In this document: positions 1 to 7,831 of the stretch, piece after piece
Position numbering within the stretch: position 1 is the stretch's first letter
Layout: every line of letters begins with the position of its first letter
Assembly: GCA_020425885.1 (NCBI GenBank)
Contig: JAGQRA010000463.1
Coordinates: 1-15,436 of the forward strand
Reading direction: 5' to 3'
DNA length: 15,436 bases
Source of the DNA: Planctomycetota bacterium
GTDB lineage: Bacteria > Planctomycetota > UBA1135 > UBA2386
Translations under genes and position numbers: made by a program
Notes under the pieces: model-generated
The model's database searches: none
What the model saw: the letters and a program-made list of their open reading frames with translations, nothing else
Told to the model about the DNA's origin: nothing

Positions 1-570
1 CGAAACAGCGCGATCGGCGCGGCGGCGGCCGAGGTCGCGCTCGGCGAGAACGGCGGGCGGGTGCTGGCGACGATGGTGGTGCTGTCGGCCGCCGGCATCC
101 TCAACACCATCTGCCTGGCGCCGCCCTACGTGCTCTATGCGATGGCGCAGGACGGTTGCTTTCCGGCCGCGTTCGGCCGCCTGCACCCGCGCTGGCACAC
201 GCCGGTCCTCGGCATCCTCGGCCAGGGCATCTGGAGCACGGTGCTGCTGCTGCTGGTCCACTTCGGCGCGGCGCCGTTCTACGCGGTGACGACGATCGAC
301 ACGCTCGGCTACGTCTGCGACGGGGTCGTCTATGCCGACTGGCTGTTCTTCACGCTCTGCGGGATCGGGCTGTTGGTGCTGCGTCGCCGCGCCGCCACCG
401 CGCGCCATCCGTTCGGCGGCTGGGTCGCGATCGCCTTCGCGCTCGGCGCGGCGGCGGTCACGATCGGGGCCGTGTTCGCCAGGCCGCTGCCGTCGCTCGT
501 GGGCACCGGCCTCGTGCTGCTCGGGCTGGTCGCGCAGTGGTGGCTCGATGTCCGTGTGAAGAACTCCTGA
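1..570 (+). CDS. APC-family amino acid permease, C-terminal part (5' end outside window)
   Basis: Inner-membrane amino acid transporter of the APC superfamily, probably importing or exchanging an amino acid; the substrate cannot be read from this part. The frame is open from base 1 with no start in sight and ends at TGA 568-570, leaving 189 residues. Visible are a helix beginning LATMVVLSAAGILNT, followed by the family's cytoplasmic loop signature (YAMAQDGCFPAAFGRLHPRW, then TP), which matches the YAMArDG-lP..f...HP...TP pattern after helix 8 of LAT/YhdG-type permeases. Then come about four more hydrophobic segments (GQGIWSTVLLLLVHF, the stretch around ADWLFFTLCGIGLLVL, WVAIAFALGAAAVTIGAVF and LVGTGLVLLGLVAQWW) and a short basic tail. 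A methionine at 73 lies inside the domain and is not the start. murA follows after 204 bases on the same strand; a shared transcript is possible but not shown. Confidence 0.88.
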   Translation, partial: RNSAIGAAAAEVALGENGGRVLATMVVLSAAGILNTICLAPPYVLYAMAQDGCFPAAFGRLHPRWHTPVLGILGQGIWSTVLLLLVHFGAAPFYAVTTIDTLGYVCDGVVYADWLFFTLCGIGLLVLRRRAATARHPFGGWVAIAFALGAAAVTIGAVFARPLPSLVGTGLVLLGLVAQWWLDVRVKNS

Positions 571-653
571 ACGCTCCCTTGCGTCCGCTTCATGGCGCGG
601 TAAGAAGGGAACATTCGGTGTGCGCGCCTTCTGGGCGGTCGACCGTGACCCGT

Positions 654-671
654 TGTGGAGAATGCTCCACA
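654..671. repeat. 7-bp inverted repeat upstream of murA
   Basis: A perfect inverted repeat, TGTGGAG / AATG loop / CTCCACA, lies in the 204-base gap between the permease and murA, about 100 bases before the murA start. There is no T-run after it, so an intrinsic terminator is unlikely. It could be a small hairpin in the leader or a dimeric operator. Only the symmetry is seen; the rest of 571-774 shows nothing I can name. Confidence 0.3.
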
Positions 672-763
672 GCAGGTGGCGGTGACCAGAGGGACGGCTC
701 GCACCGGACGTCTTTGTCTCGGTGGCGGTACGGGCTCCGGCCCGACCTGGGCTTCAGCTCTGT

Positions 764-768
764 GGAGG
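764..768 (+). promoter_or_regulatory. Shine-Dalgarno of murA (sets a TTG start)
   Basis: GGAGG at 764-768 is followed by a 6-nt spacer and TTG at 775. This fixes the murA start at 775, because the resulting N-terminus aligns with MurA proteins residue for residue, whereas the in-frame ATG at 655 would add 40 residues that do not resemble the family. Confidence 0.75.
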
Positions 769-774
769 GGCTTC

Positions 775-2046
775 TTGGACCGAATTCGCATTCGGGGTGG
801 TCGTCAACTCGGCGGCACCGTCAGTGTCTCGGGCAGCAAGAACGGTGCGTTGCCGATCCTGGCCGCTTCGTTGCTGGTCGACGGACCGATCCTGCTGCGC
901 AACATGCCGCAGCTCACCGACATCAAGAACCTGCTGCGGATCCTCGGCAAGCTCGGGGTCGAACACAGCTGGCGCGACGATGGCGCGCTCGAGATCGAGG
1001 CCAAGGACAAGACGCTCTACACCGCGCCGTACGATCTGGTGCGGACGATGCGCGCCAGCTTCGTCGTGCTCGGTCCGCTCTGGGCGCGCCGCGGCATCGC
1101 CCGCGTCAGCTACCCCGGCGGCTGCGTCTTCGGTCACCGCCCCGTCGACCTGCACCTGAAGGGGCTGGCCGGTATCGGCGCCAACGTCGAGGTCACCGAT
1201 GGCTACGTGACGTTGTCGTCGCGGCCCAAGGGCGGTGTCGTCTTCCTCGGCGGCAACATGGGCTCGACCGTGCTCGGCACCGCCAACGTCGTCATGGCGG
1301 CGACGCTGGCCACCGGCACGACCTACATCGAGTCGGCGGCGATGGAGCCCGAGATCGAGGACCTGTGCCACTTCCTCAACGCCTGCGGCGCCCGCATCAC
1401 CGGCATCGGCAGCCACCTGCTCGTCATCGAGGGCGTCGAGACGCTGACCGGCTGCGAGTGGACGATGATCCCCGATCGCATCGAGGCCGGCACGTTCCTG
1501 TGCGGCGCGGTGATGATGAACAGCGACGTCACGGTGCGGAACTGCAATCCGATGCACCTGATGGCGGTGATCGATCGCATCCGCGCCGCCGGTGCCGACA
1601 TCGAGCTCGGCCGCGACTACCTGCGCAACGTCCCGACCGCCTCCGGGCAGCTCAACGCCGTCGACATCACGACGATGTCGTATCCGGGTTTCCCGACCGA
1701 TCTGCAGGCGCAGTTCATGGCGCTGATGGCGCGCGCCAACGGCGTCTCCGTCATCACCGAGAAGATCTACCCGGAGCGCTTCATCCACGCTTCCGAGCTG
1801 CTGCGCCTCGGCGCCCGCATCCGCCGCGAGGGGCCGAGTGCGATCGTCGAGGGTACCGACCAGCTGCGCGGTGCGCCCGTCATGGCCAGCGACCTGCGCG
1901 CCTCGGCCAGCCTCGTCATCGCCGGCCTCGGTGCCCGCGGCGCCACCGACGTGCGCCGCGTCTACCACATCGACCGCGGCTACGAACGGATCGAGCAGAA
2001 GCTGCACGCCATCGGCGCCGACATCGAGCGCATCAGCGAGGGTTAG
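775..2046 (+). CDS. murA: UDP-N-acetylglucosamine 1-carboxyvinyltransferase (MurA)
   Basis: Cytoplasmic enzyme that transfers enolpyruvate from PEP to UDP-GlcNAc, the first committed step of peptidoglycan precursor synthesis and the target of fosfomycin. From the TTG at 775 it is 423 residues, the normal MurA length (E. coli 419). Active-site residues are all visible: K22-N23 in SGSKNG (same numbers as E. coli), the loop PGGCVFGHRPVDLH with catalytic Cys117 (E. coli Cys115), D309 in SYPGFPTD (E. coli D305), R375 in DLRAS (R371) and R401 in HIDRGYERIE (R397). Keeping the Cys predicts fosfomycin sensitivity unless uptake or a resistance enzyme intervenes. It looks intact. It converges with the TPR kinase gene, whose stop is 47 bases away. 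The similar EPSP synthase fold was considered; the UDP-GlcNAc-type motifs settle it as MurA. Confidence 0.97.
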   Translation: MDRIRIRGGRQLGGTVSVSGSKNGALPILAASLLVDGPILLRNMPQLTDIKNLLRILGKLGVEHSWRDDGALEIEAKDKTLYTAPYDLVRTMRASFVVLGPLWARRGIARVSYPGGCVFGHRPVDLHLKGLAGIGANVEVTDGYVTLSSRPKGGVVFLGGNMGSTVLGTANVVMAATLATGTTYIESAAMEPEIEDLCHFLNACGARITGIGSHLLVIEGVETLTGCEWTMIPDRIEAGTFLCGAVMMNSDVTVRNCNPMHLMAVIDRIRAAGADIELGRDYLRNVPTASGQLNAVDITTMSYPGFPTDLQAQFMALMARANGVSVITEKIYPERFIHASELLRLGARIRREGPSAIVEGTDQLRGAPVMASDLRASASLVIAGLGARGATDVRRVYHIDRGYERIEQKLHAIGADIERISEG

Positions 2047-2093
2047 GGGGAAGTCGGCCACCGATCCCAGCGGCCGGCCGCGCGCTTGCGGGT

Positions 2094-5000
2094 TCATCGG
2101 CCGCGGTCGGCGGCACGCAGTTCCATCAGCACGCCTTTCAGGGCCTCGGCCTCCGCGGGCCGGGCGGTGTCGAGGTAGAGCCGCGCCAGTTGCTCAGCTG
2201 CACGCACCGCGCCGCCCCTCCGCCCGAAGGGCATTCGGCTCAGCCGTGAGCGCATCCCTTCGAAACCGGAGACAAGACGGGGCTCGGCCTCCGGTGCCTT
2301 GCCCTGTTGGCGCAAGAAGGCGCCGAGCCTGGCCTCGGCGGCGAATGGCCTCCAGTCATCGGGGCGTGCCGCCTTCAGGGTCTGCCAGGCTTCGCTCAGC
2401 AGAGTCTCGACGCCCTCCTCCACCCCGAGCTCGAGCTTGGTGGTGGCGAGGAGTTCGAGGGTCTCTGCCACGGCGGGATGAGCTCGGCCGAGGGTGGCGG
2501 TGCCGATGGCCAGCGCCTCCTGCAAGGCTGCCAACGCGGGATCCGCCTTCCCCTGCATGGCCAGGGCCCGGCCCAGGGTCGCGAGCGCCTTGGCGACATC
2601 GGGATGGCTGCGCCCGAACAGCGCCGAACGCGTTTCGACGGCCTTGCTCAGCAGTGCCTCTGCCTCCGGCGCGCGACCCAGTTCCAATAGCACCGCAGCG
2701 CAGTCGTGGAGCGAGTCGGCCGTGTCCGCATGCACTTCGCCGCAGGCGGAACGACGGATGACGAGCGCCTCGCGCGCCTCGCGCTCCGCGTCCTCCAACC
2801 TGCCGAGCGCCGCGTGCGTGTTCGCGAGGTTGTCGAGCGTCCTGGCGGAATCGGGGTGCTCGGGGCCGAGCAGTTCCCGATACATCGCCAGCGCTTCCTG
2901 ATAGCCCTGCTCGGCCTCGACGTACCTGCCCTGCTCCGCGCGGTCGGCAGCGACGGCGTTGGTCGCATGCGCGATCCAGGAGTGCTTCGGTCCGGTCATG
3001 CGAATCGCCATCTCGAGCAGTTCCAGGTCGATCGCCTCCGCCTCGCGGATCTTCGACTGGTCGAACAAGATGAGGCTGAGGTTGTTCAGCGACTTGGCGA
3101 CTTCGGGGTTGTCGATCCCCAGGAACTTCCTCCGCATCGCCAATACCCTACGCTGCGAGTCCTCCGCCGCCGCGAGTTCTCCTCGCCGCCACTCGAGGAT
3201 GCTGAGGTTGTTGAGAGACTTGGCGACCAGCGGGTGCTCCGGCCCCAGGATCGCGGTCCGGATGCGCAGCGACTCGCGGTCCTGCTCCTCAGCCTCCGGG
3301 TACTTGCCCTTCTCCTGAAGCAGGAAGCCGAGGTGGTTGCGCACTTCGGCAACGGCGAGCGTGTCGCTGCCAAGCATCTTGCACCGCATCGCCAGGGCCT
3401 GGCGATAACCCGCCTCGGCGGCGTCGAGGTCGCCCTGATCGAACTGCAGCCCGGCGAGATCGAAGAGGGTCGTGGCAATGCTGTCGTGTTCCTCGCCGTA
3501 CAGCCGGCGCCAGATTGCCAGGGCCCGTCGCTGCATGGCCTCGGCTTCGGCCAGCATGTCGAGTTCGCCGTACAGTCGGCCCAGCGTGCCCCGGATCTCC
3601 GCCTCCGCCTCGGGGTTGCCGCCAAGGTCCGTGTCGATGCTCTTCTCGGTCTTGGCGAGGATCTCGCGCAGGATCGTGGTGTCCCTTCCCAGGGCGACAG
3701 CCGGCCCGACTCCGCTCAGCATGTCCTCGAGGAATCTGGCGGTCTGCCGGCTCTTCGCGGCTTCCTCGCGGGCGCGATCCCGATCCCCCGACGTGATGTC
3801 GAGGAGATACAGACTCCAGAACGTCGACAGGACGAGAGCGGTGAACGCGATGACGACCGCGGCGGAGAACGAGCGATGTCGGCGTACGAACTTGGCCAGC
3901 GTGTACGTGATCGTGCGAGGCCGCGACTCCAGCGGTCGGTGGTGCAGGTAGCGGGTGAGGTCGTCCGCGAACGCCGCCACCGTCGCGAATCGACGGGCAA
4001 CGTCCTTCTCCAGCGCGCGCAGCAGGATCGTCTCGAGGTCGCCGCGCAATTGGCTGGCGAGGTGGCGCGAGGCCGTGTCGCTGGCCTTGTCTGCGGCGGC
4101 CGAAGGCCGGCGAACCGCCACCGTCGGCCGCAGCGGCTCCTGTTCCCTGACCGCGCGCAACTGCTCCAACCACCCGCCGTGACCGGACGCGATCGGCAGG
4201 CAGCCGCAAAGGAGTTCGTAGAGCACGACACCGAGGGAGTAGATGTCCGAGCGCGAGTCCACCGGTTTGCCGGCCGCCTGCTCCGGGCTCATGTAGTCGG
4301 GCGTGCCCAGGATCTCGCTGGTCAGGGTGAGCGGGACGCGGTTGCCGTCGAGTTCCGATTGCTCGTTCGCGAAGTGCCGTGCGAGTCCGAAATCGATGAC
4401 CTTCGGTTGCGGGCCCGCGCCTTCGTCCGCGACCAGGATGTTCGATGGCTTGAGATCGCGGTGGAGGATGCCGTGCTGGTGCGCGTGTTGCACCGCGTTG
4501 CAGACCAGAAGGAACAGCTCGACCCGCTTGGGCACGGAGAGCGCGTGCCGGTCCGCGTAATCGGTGATGCGCGGCGCAGGTTCGCGGCCGCCGGCGGCGG
4601 ACACGAACTCCATGGCGAAGTAGGGTTGGCCCGCCGGTGTGGTCCCACCCGAGTAGATCCTCGCGATGCCCGGGTGGCTGAGGTTCGCCTGCGCCCGGCG
4701 CTCCTCCTCGAATCTCTGGGCCGAACGATGCGTCAGCGACACCGACGCCAGGATCTTGAGGGCAACGATGCGCACCTCGGGCGGCTGCTGCTCCGCGAGG
4801 TAGACCACGCCGAATCCGCCGCGGCCGATCTCGTGGCAGATCAGATAGTCTCCCACCAGTTTGTCGGGAGCATGGCTCGCCGGGCCGCGCACTGGCGATG
4901 CGGTGGCTTCGGCGAACGCGGCTTCGATGACGGCTCCCGCGACGATCGGGGGGCCGTCGATCGGATGGGGCGAAGCTGTGGCCGTTCCGGCCGGAGTGTC

Positions 5001-5144
5001 GTGCTCGAGGAGGGTCGTGAGGTCATGAAGTAGCTGCGCGTCGCCGCCGCATTCACGGTCGAGCCACGCGGCCCGTTCCGGTGCCGGCAATTGCACGGCG
5101 GTCGCGAACAGCTCGGCGAGGCGCCGATCCGGCGTCGAACTCAC
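2094..5144 (-). CDS. Membrane Ser/Thr protein kinase with C-terminal TPR array
   Basis: Hanks-type receptor kinase of 1016 residues. Start is GTG (5144), overlapping the sigma-factor stop as GTGA, with GGAG 5 nt upstream. Order: N-terminal helical segment with ERAAWLDRECGGDAQLL (23-39); kinase domain about 100-400 with glycine loop GRGGFG (107-112), VALK (K130), HRDLKPSN (catalytic D230), DFG (D251) and GTPDYMSPEQ closing the activation loop; basic juxtamembrane RRHR; one membrane helix (about 425-448); then 11 TPR units of exactly 42 residues (about 515-976) of the kinesin-light-chain type with the recurring G.EHP..A..LNNL pattern. All catalytic residues are present, so it should be active. 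By topology the kinase is cytoplasmic and the TPRs lie across the membrane, probably binding a peptide or protein signal; this is inferred from one helix. Likely substrate: the sigma factor encoded immediately upstream. Confidence 0.95.
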   Translation of the reverse strand: MSSTPDRRLAELFATAVQLPAPERAAWLDRECGGDAQLLHDLTTLLEHDTPAGTATASPHPIDGPPIVAGAVIEAAFAEATASPVRGPASHAPDKLVGDYLICHEIGRGGFGVVYLAEQQPPEVRIVALKILASVSLTHRSAQRFEEERRAQANLSHPGIARIYSGGTTPAGQPYFAMEFVSAAGGREPAPRITDYADRHALSVPKRVELFLLVCNAVQHAHQHGILHRDLKPSNILVADEGAGPQPKVIDFGLARHFANEQSELDGNRVPLTLTSEILGTPDYMSPEQAAGKPVDSRSDIYSLGVVLYELLCGCLPIASGHGGWLEQLRAVREQEPLRPTVAVRRPSAAADKASDTASRHLASQLRGDLETILLRALEKDVARRFATVAAFADDLTRYLHHRPLESRPRTITYTLAKFVRRHRSFSAAVVIAFTALVLSTFWSLYLLDITSGDRDRAREEAAKSRQTARFLEDMLSGVGPAVALGRDTTILREILAKTEKSIDTDLGGNPEAEAEIRGTLGRLYGELDMLAEAEAMQRRALAIWRRLYGEEHDSIATTLFDLAGLQFDQGDLDAAEAGYRQALAMRCKMLGSDTLAVAEVRNHLGFLLQEKGKYPEAEEQDRESLRIRTAILGPEHPLVAKSLNNLSILEWRRGELAAAEDSQRRVLAMRRKFLGIDNPEVAKSLNNLSLILFDQSKIREAEAIDLELLEMAIRMTGPKHSWIAHATNAVAADRAEQGRYVEAEQGYQEALAMYRELLGPEHPDSARTLDNLANTHAALGRLEDAEREAREALVIRRSACGEVHADTADSLHDCAAVLLELGRAPEAEALLSKAVETRSALFGRSHPDVAKALATLGRALAMQGKADPALAALQEALAIGTATLGRAHPAVAETLELLATTKLELGVEEGVETLLSEAWQTLKAARPDDWRPFAAEARLGAFLRQQGKAPEAEPRLVSGFEGMRSRLSRMPFGRRGGAVRAAEQLARLYLDTARPAEAEALKGVLMELRAADRGR

Positions 5145-5767
5145 GGATTCTCCGTCGGCGGCGGCTCCGCGCTGGTCAGCGAAAGCTCGCGCTTCAGCCA
5201 GGCCCTGACGAAGCGCCAGTAGCCCTCGACGGTCGATTTGCCGATGCCCAGTGCCGATGCGATCTGCGGGTTGGTCATCCCGGCGAAGAAGCGGGCTGCA
5301 ACGATTCGCGCATGGACCGGATATGCCTCGACGAGTCGCTGCAGAGCTTCGTCCAGATCGAGGAGGTCGATCACGCTCGTCGGCATCGCCTCCAGGTCAC
5401 CGACTACGTCGAGTGACAGCGGCGCGATGCCACCGCCGCGTTTGGGGCCACGCTTCGCCCGCGCGTGGTCGACGAGGACCCGGCGCATGGCCGTCGCCAT
5501 GCAGGCCTTGAACTGCAACTCCGGCAGACCGCGCAGGTGCTCCGGCAGTCTGCCCCAGGCCTCGTGCACGAGCGCGGTCGCCTGCAGTGTATGGCCCTTG
5601 CGCTCACCGGCCATGTAGGCCCGCGCGAGCACTCGCAGCTCGTCGTAGACCAACGACATCACGTCGGCCGGCAACGTCGGGTACCCCGCGCTGTCGTGCT
5701 CGGGCGGCTCGGCCGTTGGCTCAGGGCTTGAATCAGACGGCAAACTCATCGGCGCGTCGTTGCCCAT
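5141..5767 (-). CDS. ECF-type RNA polymerase sigma factor (kinase-linked group), module 1
   Basis: Short sigma-70-family factor, 208 residues from ATG 5767; ATG 5749 (202 residues) is equally possible, as neither has a clear ribosome site. The frame is open further up to 6034, but that extension is arginine/proline-rich and runs against the divergent gene, so it is not believed. In 202-residue numbering: region 2 at about 32-100 (YDELRVLARAYMAGER, HTLQATALVHEAW, AMRRVLVDHARAKRG) and region 4 helix-turn-helix at about 158-190 (MTNPQIASALGIGKSTVEGY). It has no C-terminal extension and no membrane helix. Instead of the acidic DAED-like stretch normal in region 2.2 it carries THR54 and THR58, a hallmark of ECF groups paired with Ser/Thr kinases. 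No anti-sigma gene is nearby; the kinase gene overlaps its stop. Target promoters are unknown. Confidence 0.93.
   Translation of the reverse strand: MGNDAPMSLPSDSSPEPTAEPPEHDSAGYPTLPADVMSLVYDELRVLARAYMAGERKGHTLQATALVHEAWGRLPEHLRGLPELQFKACMATAMRRVLVDHARAKRGPKRGGGIAPLSLDVVGDLEAMPTSVIDLLDLDEALQRLVEAYPVHARIVAARFFAGMTNPQIASALGIGKSTVEGYWRFVRAWLKRELSLTSAEPPPTENP
5150..5153 (-). promoter_or_regulatory. Shine-Dalgarno of the TPR kinase gene
   Basis: On the minus strand GGAG sits inside the 3' end of the sigma gene, 5 nt before the GTG start of the kinase. Together with the 4-nt GTGA overlap it implies translational coupling and roughly matched amounts of sigma factor and kinase. Confidence 0.6.
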
Positions 5768-5875
5768 CGGAGACTCGTCTGCAGGCCGGCCACGGTAGCT
5801 GCGGCTGCTGATGCCGACAAGCGGCAGGCCCGGGTCGCGCACGGGCACGGGCAGCAGGCGCGCAGATGATCCCGC

Positions 5876-5899
5876 GGTCGGTCCCGCTGGGACCAGACC
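5876..5899. repeat. GC-rich hairpin in the divergent intergenic region
   Basis: Nearly perfect inverted repeat: left arm GGTC + GGTCCC, loop GCT, right arm GGGACC + A + GACC, giving 10 paired bases with one bulged A. It lies about midway in the 253-base gap between the sigma operon (start 5767 or 5749) and the membrane protein gene (start 6021). There is no T-run, so it is not a typical terminator. An operator shared by both divergent genes or a leader structure is possible. I see no convincing -35/-10 pair elsewhere in this gap. Confidence 0.4.
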
Positions 5900-6020
5900 C
5901 GTGCGCCGCGGTGGGGCGGGAATCTCGGGAATGGGCCAAGGTGGACGGCTGCAAATCACGCCTTTGGCGATGTGGGCCGCCGACCCGCGCCGACGGCCCG
6001 ACCTCCAGCGACAGCCTGCC

Positions 6021-7787
6021 ATGGAAACCGCCACAGTCTTCTATCGCCCCGTCGACGATCGGTCGGAAGGGGTCGAAGTCACCGAGTCCGGCCTCAGGAA
6101 GCTGATCACCCGTCGGGTCTTGGATCCGGATGGATTCCAGTACCGGAGGGCGGGCACCGAGAGCTGGCGTCACCTCGGAGAACTGACCGCGGCGCCGGAG
6201 CCGCCCTTGGCGCCGGTGGAATCGGTCTCGACTTCGCATGCGCTGATCCGTTGTCCCCATTGCCGTCGTCCTTTCCGCCTCGATCAGCGGCAGGAACTCG
6301 CCGGCAAACGGGCGCAATGCAACTCCTGCCGCGGTGTCTTCGTATTGCCGGAGCCCGGCCTGCAGTCGCCCACGCCCGGAGAGCACCTCGCCCCGCCGGT
6401 CGCCCCGCCGGTCGACGCGCCGGTCGACCTCGTTTGCGCGAACTGCGGCACCGCGCACCCCTGGCGCTGGGAACTCGAGGGCAAGACCGTTCGCTGCCGG
6501 AACTGTCGTGCGACATTCGTCGCCGAGCCGCCGCCGGGTGCCGTGGAACAGGAGAGCGAGTCGGATCGTGTCGTGCGTCTGCTGAACCGGATGGTGCAGG
6601 TGCAGAAGGACGCGATATCCGAGCACCGCGACGCGGCGATCAACTTCGTGCTCGGCGGTCTCGGCCTCATCGCGTTGGCTGCGATCGCGTCGTGGTTCTC
6701 CGGCCGGGTCATGGGCAATGGCATGGTCGTGTTCTACGGACTCGCGATCGTGGGGTTGGTGATGATGGGCCGTGGTACTGCCGCGCTCTGGGAGACCTTG
6801 TCCAAGGGCCTGAAGGCCGGTCTGGTCTGGGGCCCGGTGGCCCTGTTGGTCTTCACGTTGGTAGGGGTCTCGGTCGCTGCCGCCTGGGAACAGCGTGATC
6901 GGCAGGACAGGCTGGGGTCGAGCGCGCCCGCAGTGTCGATCGGCGCGCCGGACGAGCGAGCAGGCCCCGGTGTGGAGGAAACCGCAGAGAGTGAAGCGGC
7001 GGCGCCGAGCGTCGCGAGCGAACACTCAGGGGCTGAGCAGCCAACGATGGCGTTGGAAGCAGGCGCAGAGGAGAAGCCGCGAACGCCGGCGGCAGCGGAT
7101 GCGGTGCTGTCGCCGCACGGCGTAGCTCCGACAGAAGGGGCGGCCGCACCCGGACGCAGGGATGATGCGGCACCGGCGCCACGTCCGCAGCCGTTGGACT
7201 ACCTGCCGATGCGAGCGGGCACCGAGTGGACCTACCGCCGCACGATCCCCGAATCCTGCACCGTCCCGTTCTCGCCGACCTTCCTCAATTCACCGGGGGT
7301 TCTCGGTCATTCCGCCACGCACGGCTGTTGGCGCTTTCCGGACGGCGAGGAGAGCTTCTCCATTCGCGTGATTGCTGTGAGGTCGTCGACCGACGCAGAG
7401 CGGATCGGCGTGATCGCGACGAGCGACGTGGGGTCGATCACCTGGTTGCCGCCGGTGAACCTGGCCGAGCGACGGCTGCGGATCGTCGCCAACAGGGCCG
7501 GGTTCGCGATCGCTTTCGAAGGCCTGTTCGACGCGAATGAGCCCGATGGACTCGGCGTGGGTTGCTGGTGGGCACGCGAGAACCACTTCACCCGGGAGGT
7601 TTCGGTTCCGGCTGGCACGTTCCCGAAGGCTCGGCAATTCACCGAGCACCACTATGCAACCGACTTCACCCCGGCGTTCACGACCCGCAGCTGGATCGCG
7701 CCCTTCGTCGGTCTGGTCAAGTACGAGCTGATGGACGCGGATCGTGTCGTGCTCATGACCGTCGAGCTGACGCGCCATGTGCCGTGA
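6021..7787 (+). CDS. Membrane protein with GYF_2-like domain, two zinc ribbons, 3 TM helices and an extracytoplasmic C-terminal domain
   Basis: Protein of 588 residues, not recognised as a named family. Start ATG 6021 is chosen because the first domain begins there; in-frame ATGs at 5931 and 5970 precede it and no Shine-Dalgarno is obvious. Order: GYF_2-like domain (about 4-57, ending TESWRHLGEL); zinc ribbon 1, CPHC (78-81) and CNSC (100-103); Pro/Val-rich linker; zinc ribbon 2, CANC (139-142) and CRNC (159-162); short helical segment; membrane helices at about 206-226, 234-252 and 267-289; an Ala/Glu/Pro-rich linker (about 290-390); and a C-terminal domain (about 392-588) starting DYLPMRAGTEWTYR, with VPAGTF and WIAPFVGLVKYEL, resembling domains of bacterial lipoproteins that begin with PL..G..W.Y. 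Three helices put the zinc ribbons inside and the last domain outside. Transcribed away from sigma/kinase module 1; a role in the same signalling path is only positional inference. Confidence 0.85.
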   Translation: METATVFYRPVDDRSEGVEVTESGLRKLITRRVLDPDGFQYRRAGTESWRHLGELTAAPEPPLAPVESVSTSHALIRCPHCRRPFRLDQRQELAGKRAQCNSCRGVFVLPEPGLQSPTPGEHLAPPVAPPVDAPVDLVCANCGTAHPWRWELEGKTVRCRNCRATFVAEPPPGAVEQESESDRVVRLLNRMVQVQKDAISEHRDAAINFVLGGLGLIALAAIASWFSGRVMGNGMVVFYGLAIVGLVMMGRGTAALWETLSKGLKAGLVWGPVALLVFTLVGVSVAAAWEQRDRQDRLGSSAPAVSIGAPDERAGPGVEETAESEAAAPSVASEHSGAEQPTMALEAGAEEKPRTPAAADAVLSPHGVAPTEGAAAPGRRDDAAPAPRPQPLDYLPMRAGTEWTYRRTIPESCTVPFSPTFLNSPGVLGHSATHGCWRFPDGEESFSIRVIAVRSSTDAERIGVIATSDVGSITWLPPVNLAERRLRIVANRAGFAIAFEGLFDANEPDGLGVGCWWARENHFTREVSVPAGTFPKARQFTEHHYATDFTPAFTTRSWIAPFVGLVKYELMDADRVVLMTVELTRHVP

Positions 7788-7797
7788 GCCTGTCGGC

Positions 7798-7811
7798 GCC
7801 GGGGTCCCGGC
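7798..7811. terminator. Weak GC hairpin between convergent genes
   Basis: GCCGG / GGTC / CCGGC lies in the 44-base gap between the stop of the membrane protein gene and the end of the WD40 coding sequence. A short stem without a T-run makes this a poor intrinsic terminator; listed because the position is right for a bidirectional one. Confidence 0.2.
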
Positions 7812-7831
7812 TCGCAAAGCTGTATTACCCG

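Noticed and set aside
2070..2081. Palindrome GCGGCCGGCCGC as a bidirectional terminator between murA and the TPR kinase
   Set aside because: A 12-bp palindrome of pure G/C is expected at this base composition, the stem would be 4 bp, and there is no T-run on either side.
156..2249. A 697-codon plus-strand open frame spanning the permease end and murA
   Set aside because: Arg/His/Pro-rich out-of-frame translation across two well-identified genes and the gap between them.
2706..5033. A 775-codon plus-strand open frame opposite the TPR kinase
   Set aside because: High-GC shadow: Arg/Val/Leu-rich with no domain, while the minus strand encodes a complete kinase and TPR array.
5768..6034. N-terminal extension of the module 1 sigma factor to 297 residues
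   Set aside because: The added residues are Arg/Pro-rich, unlike the family, and overlap the start of the divergent gene; the paralogue has no such extension.
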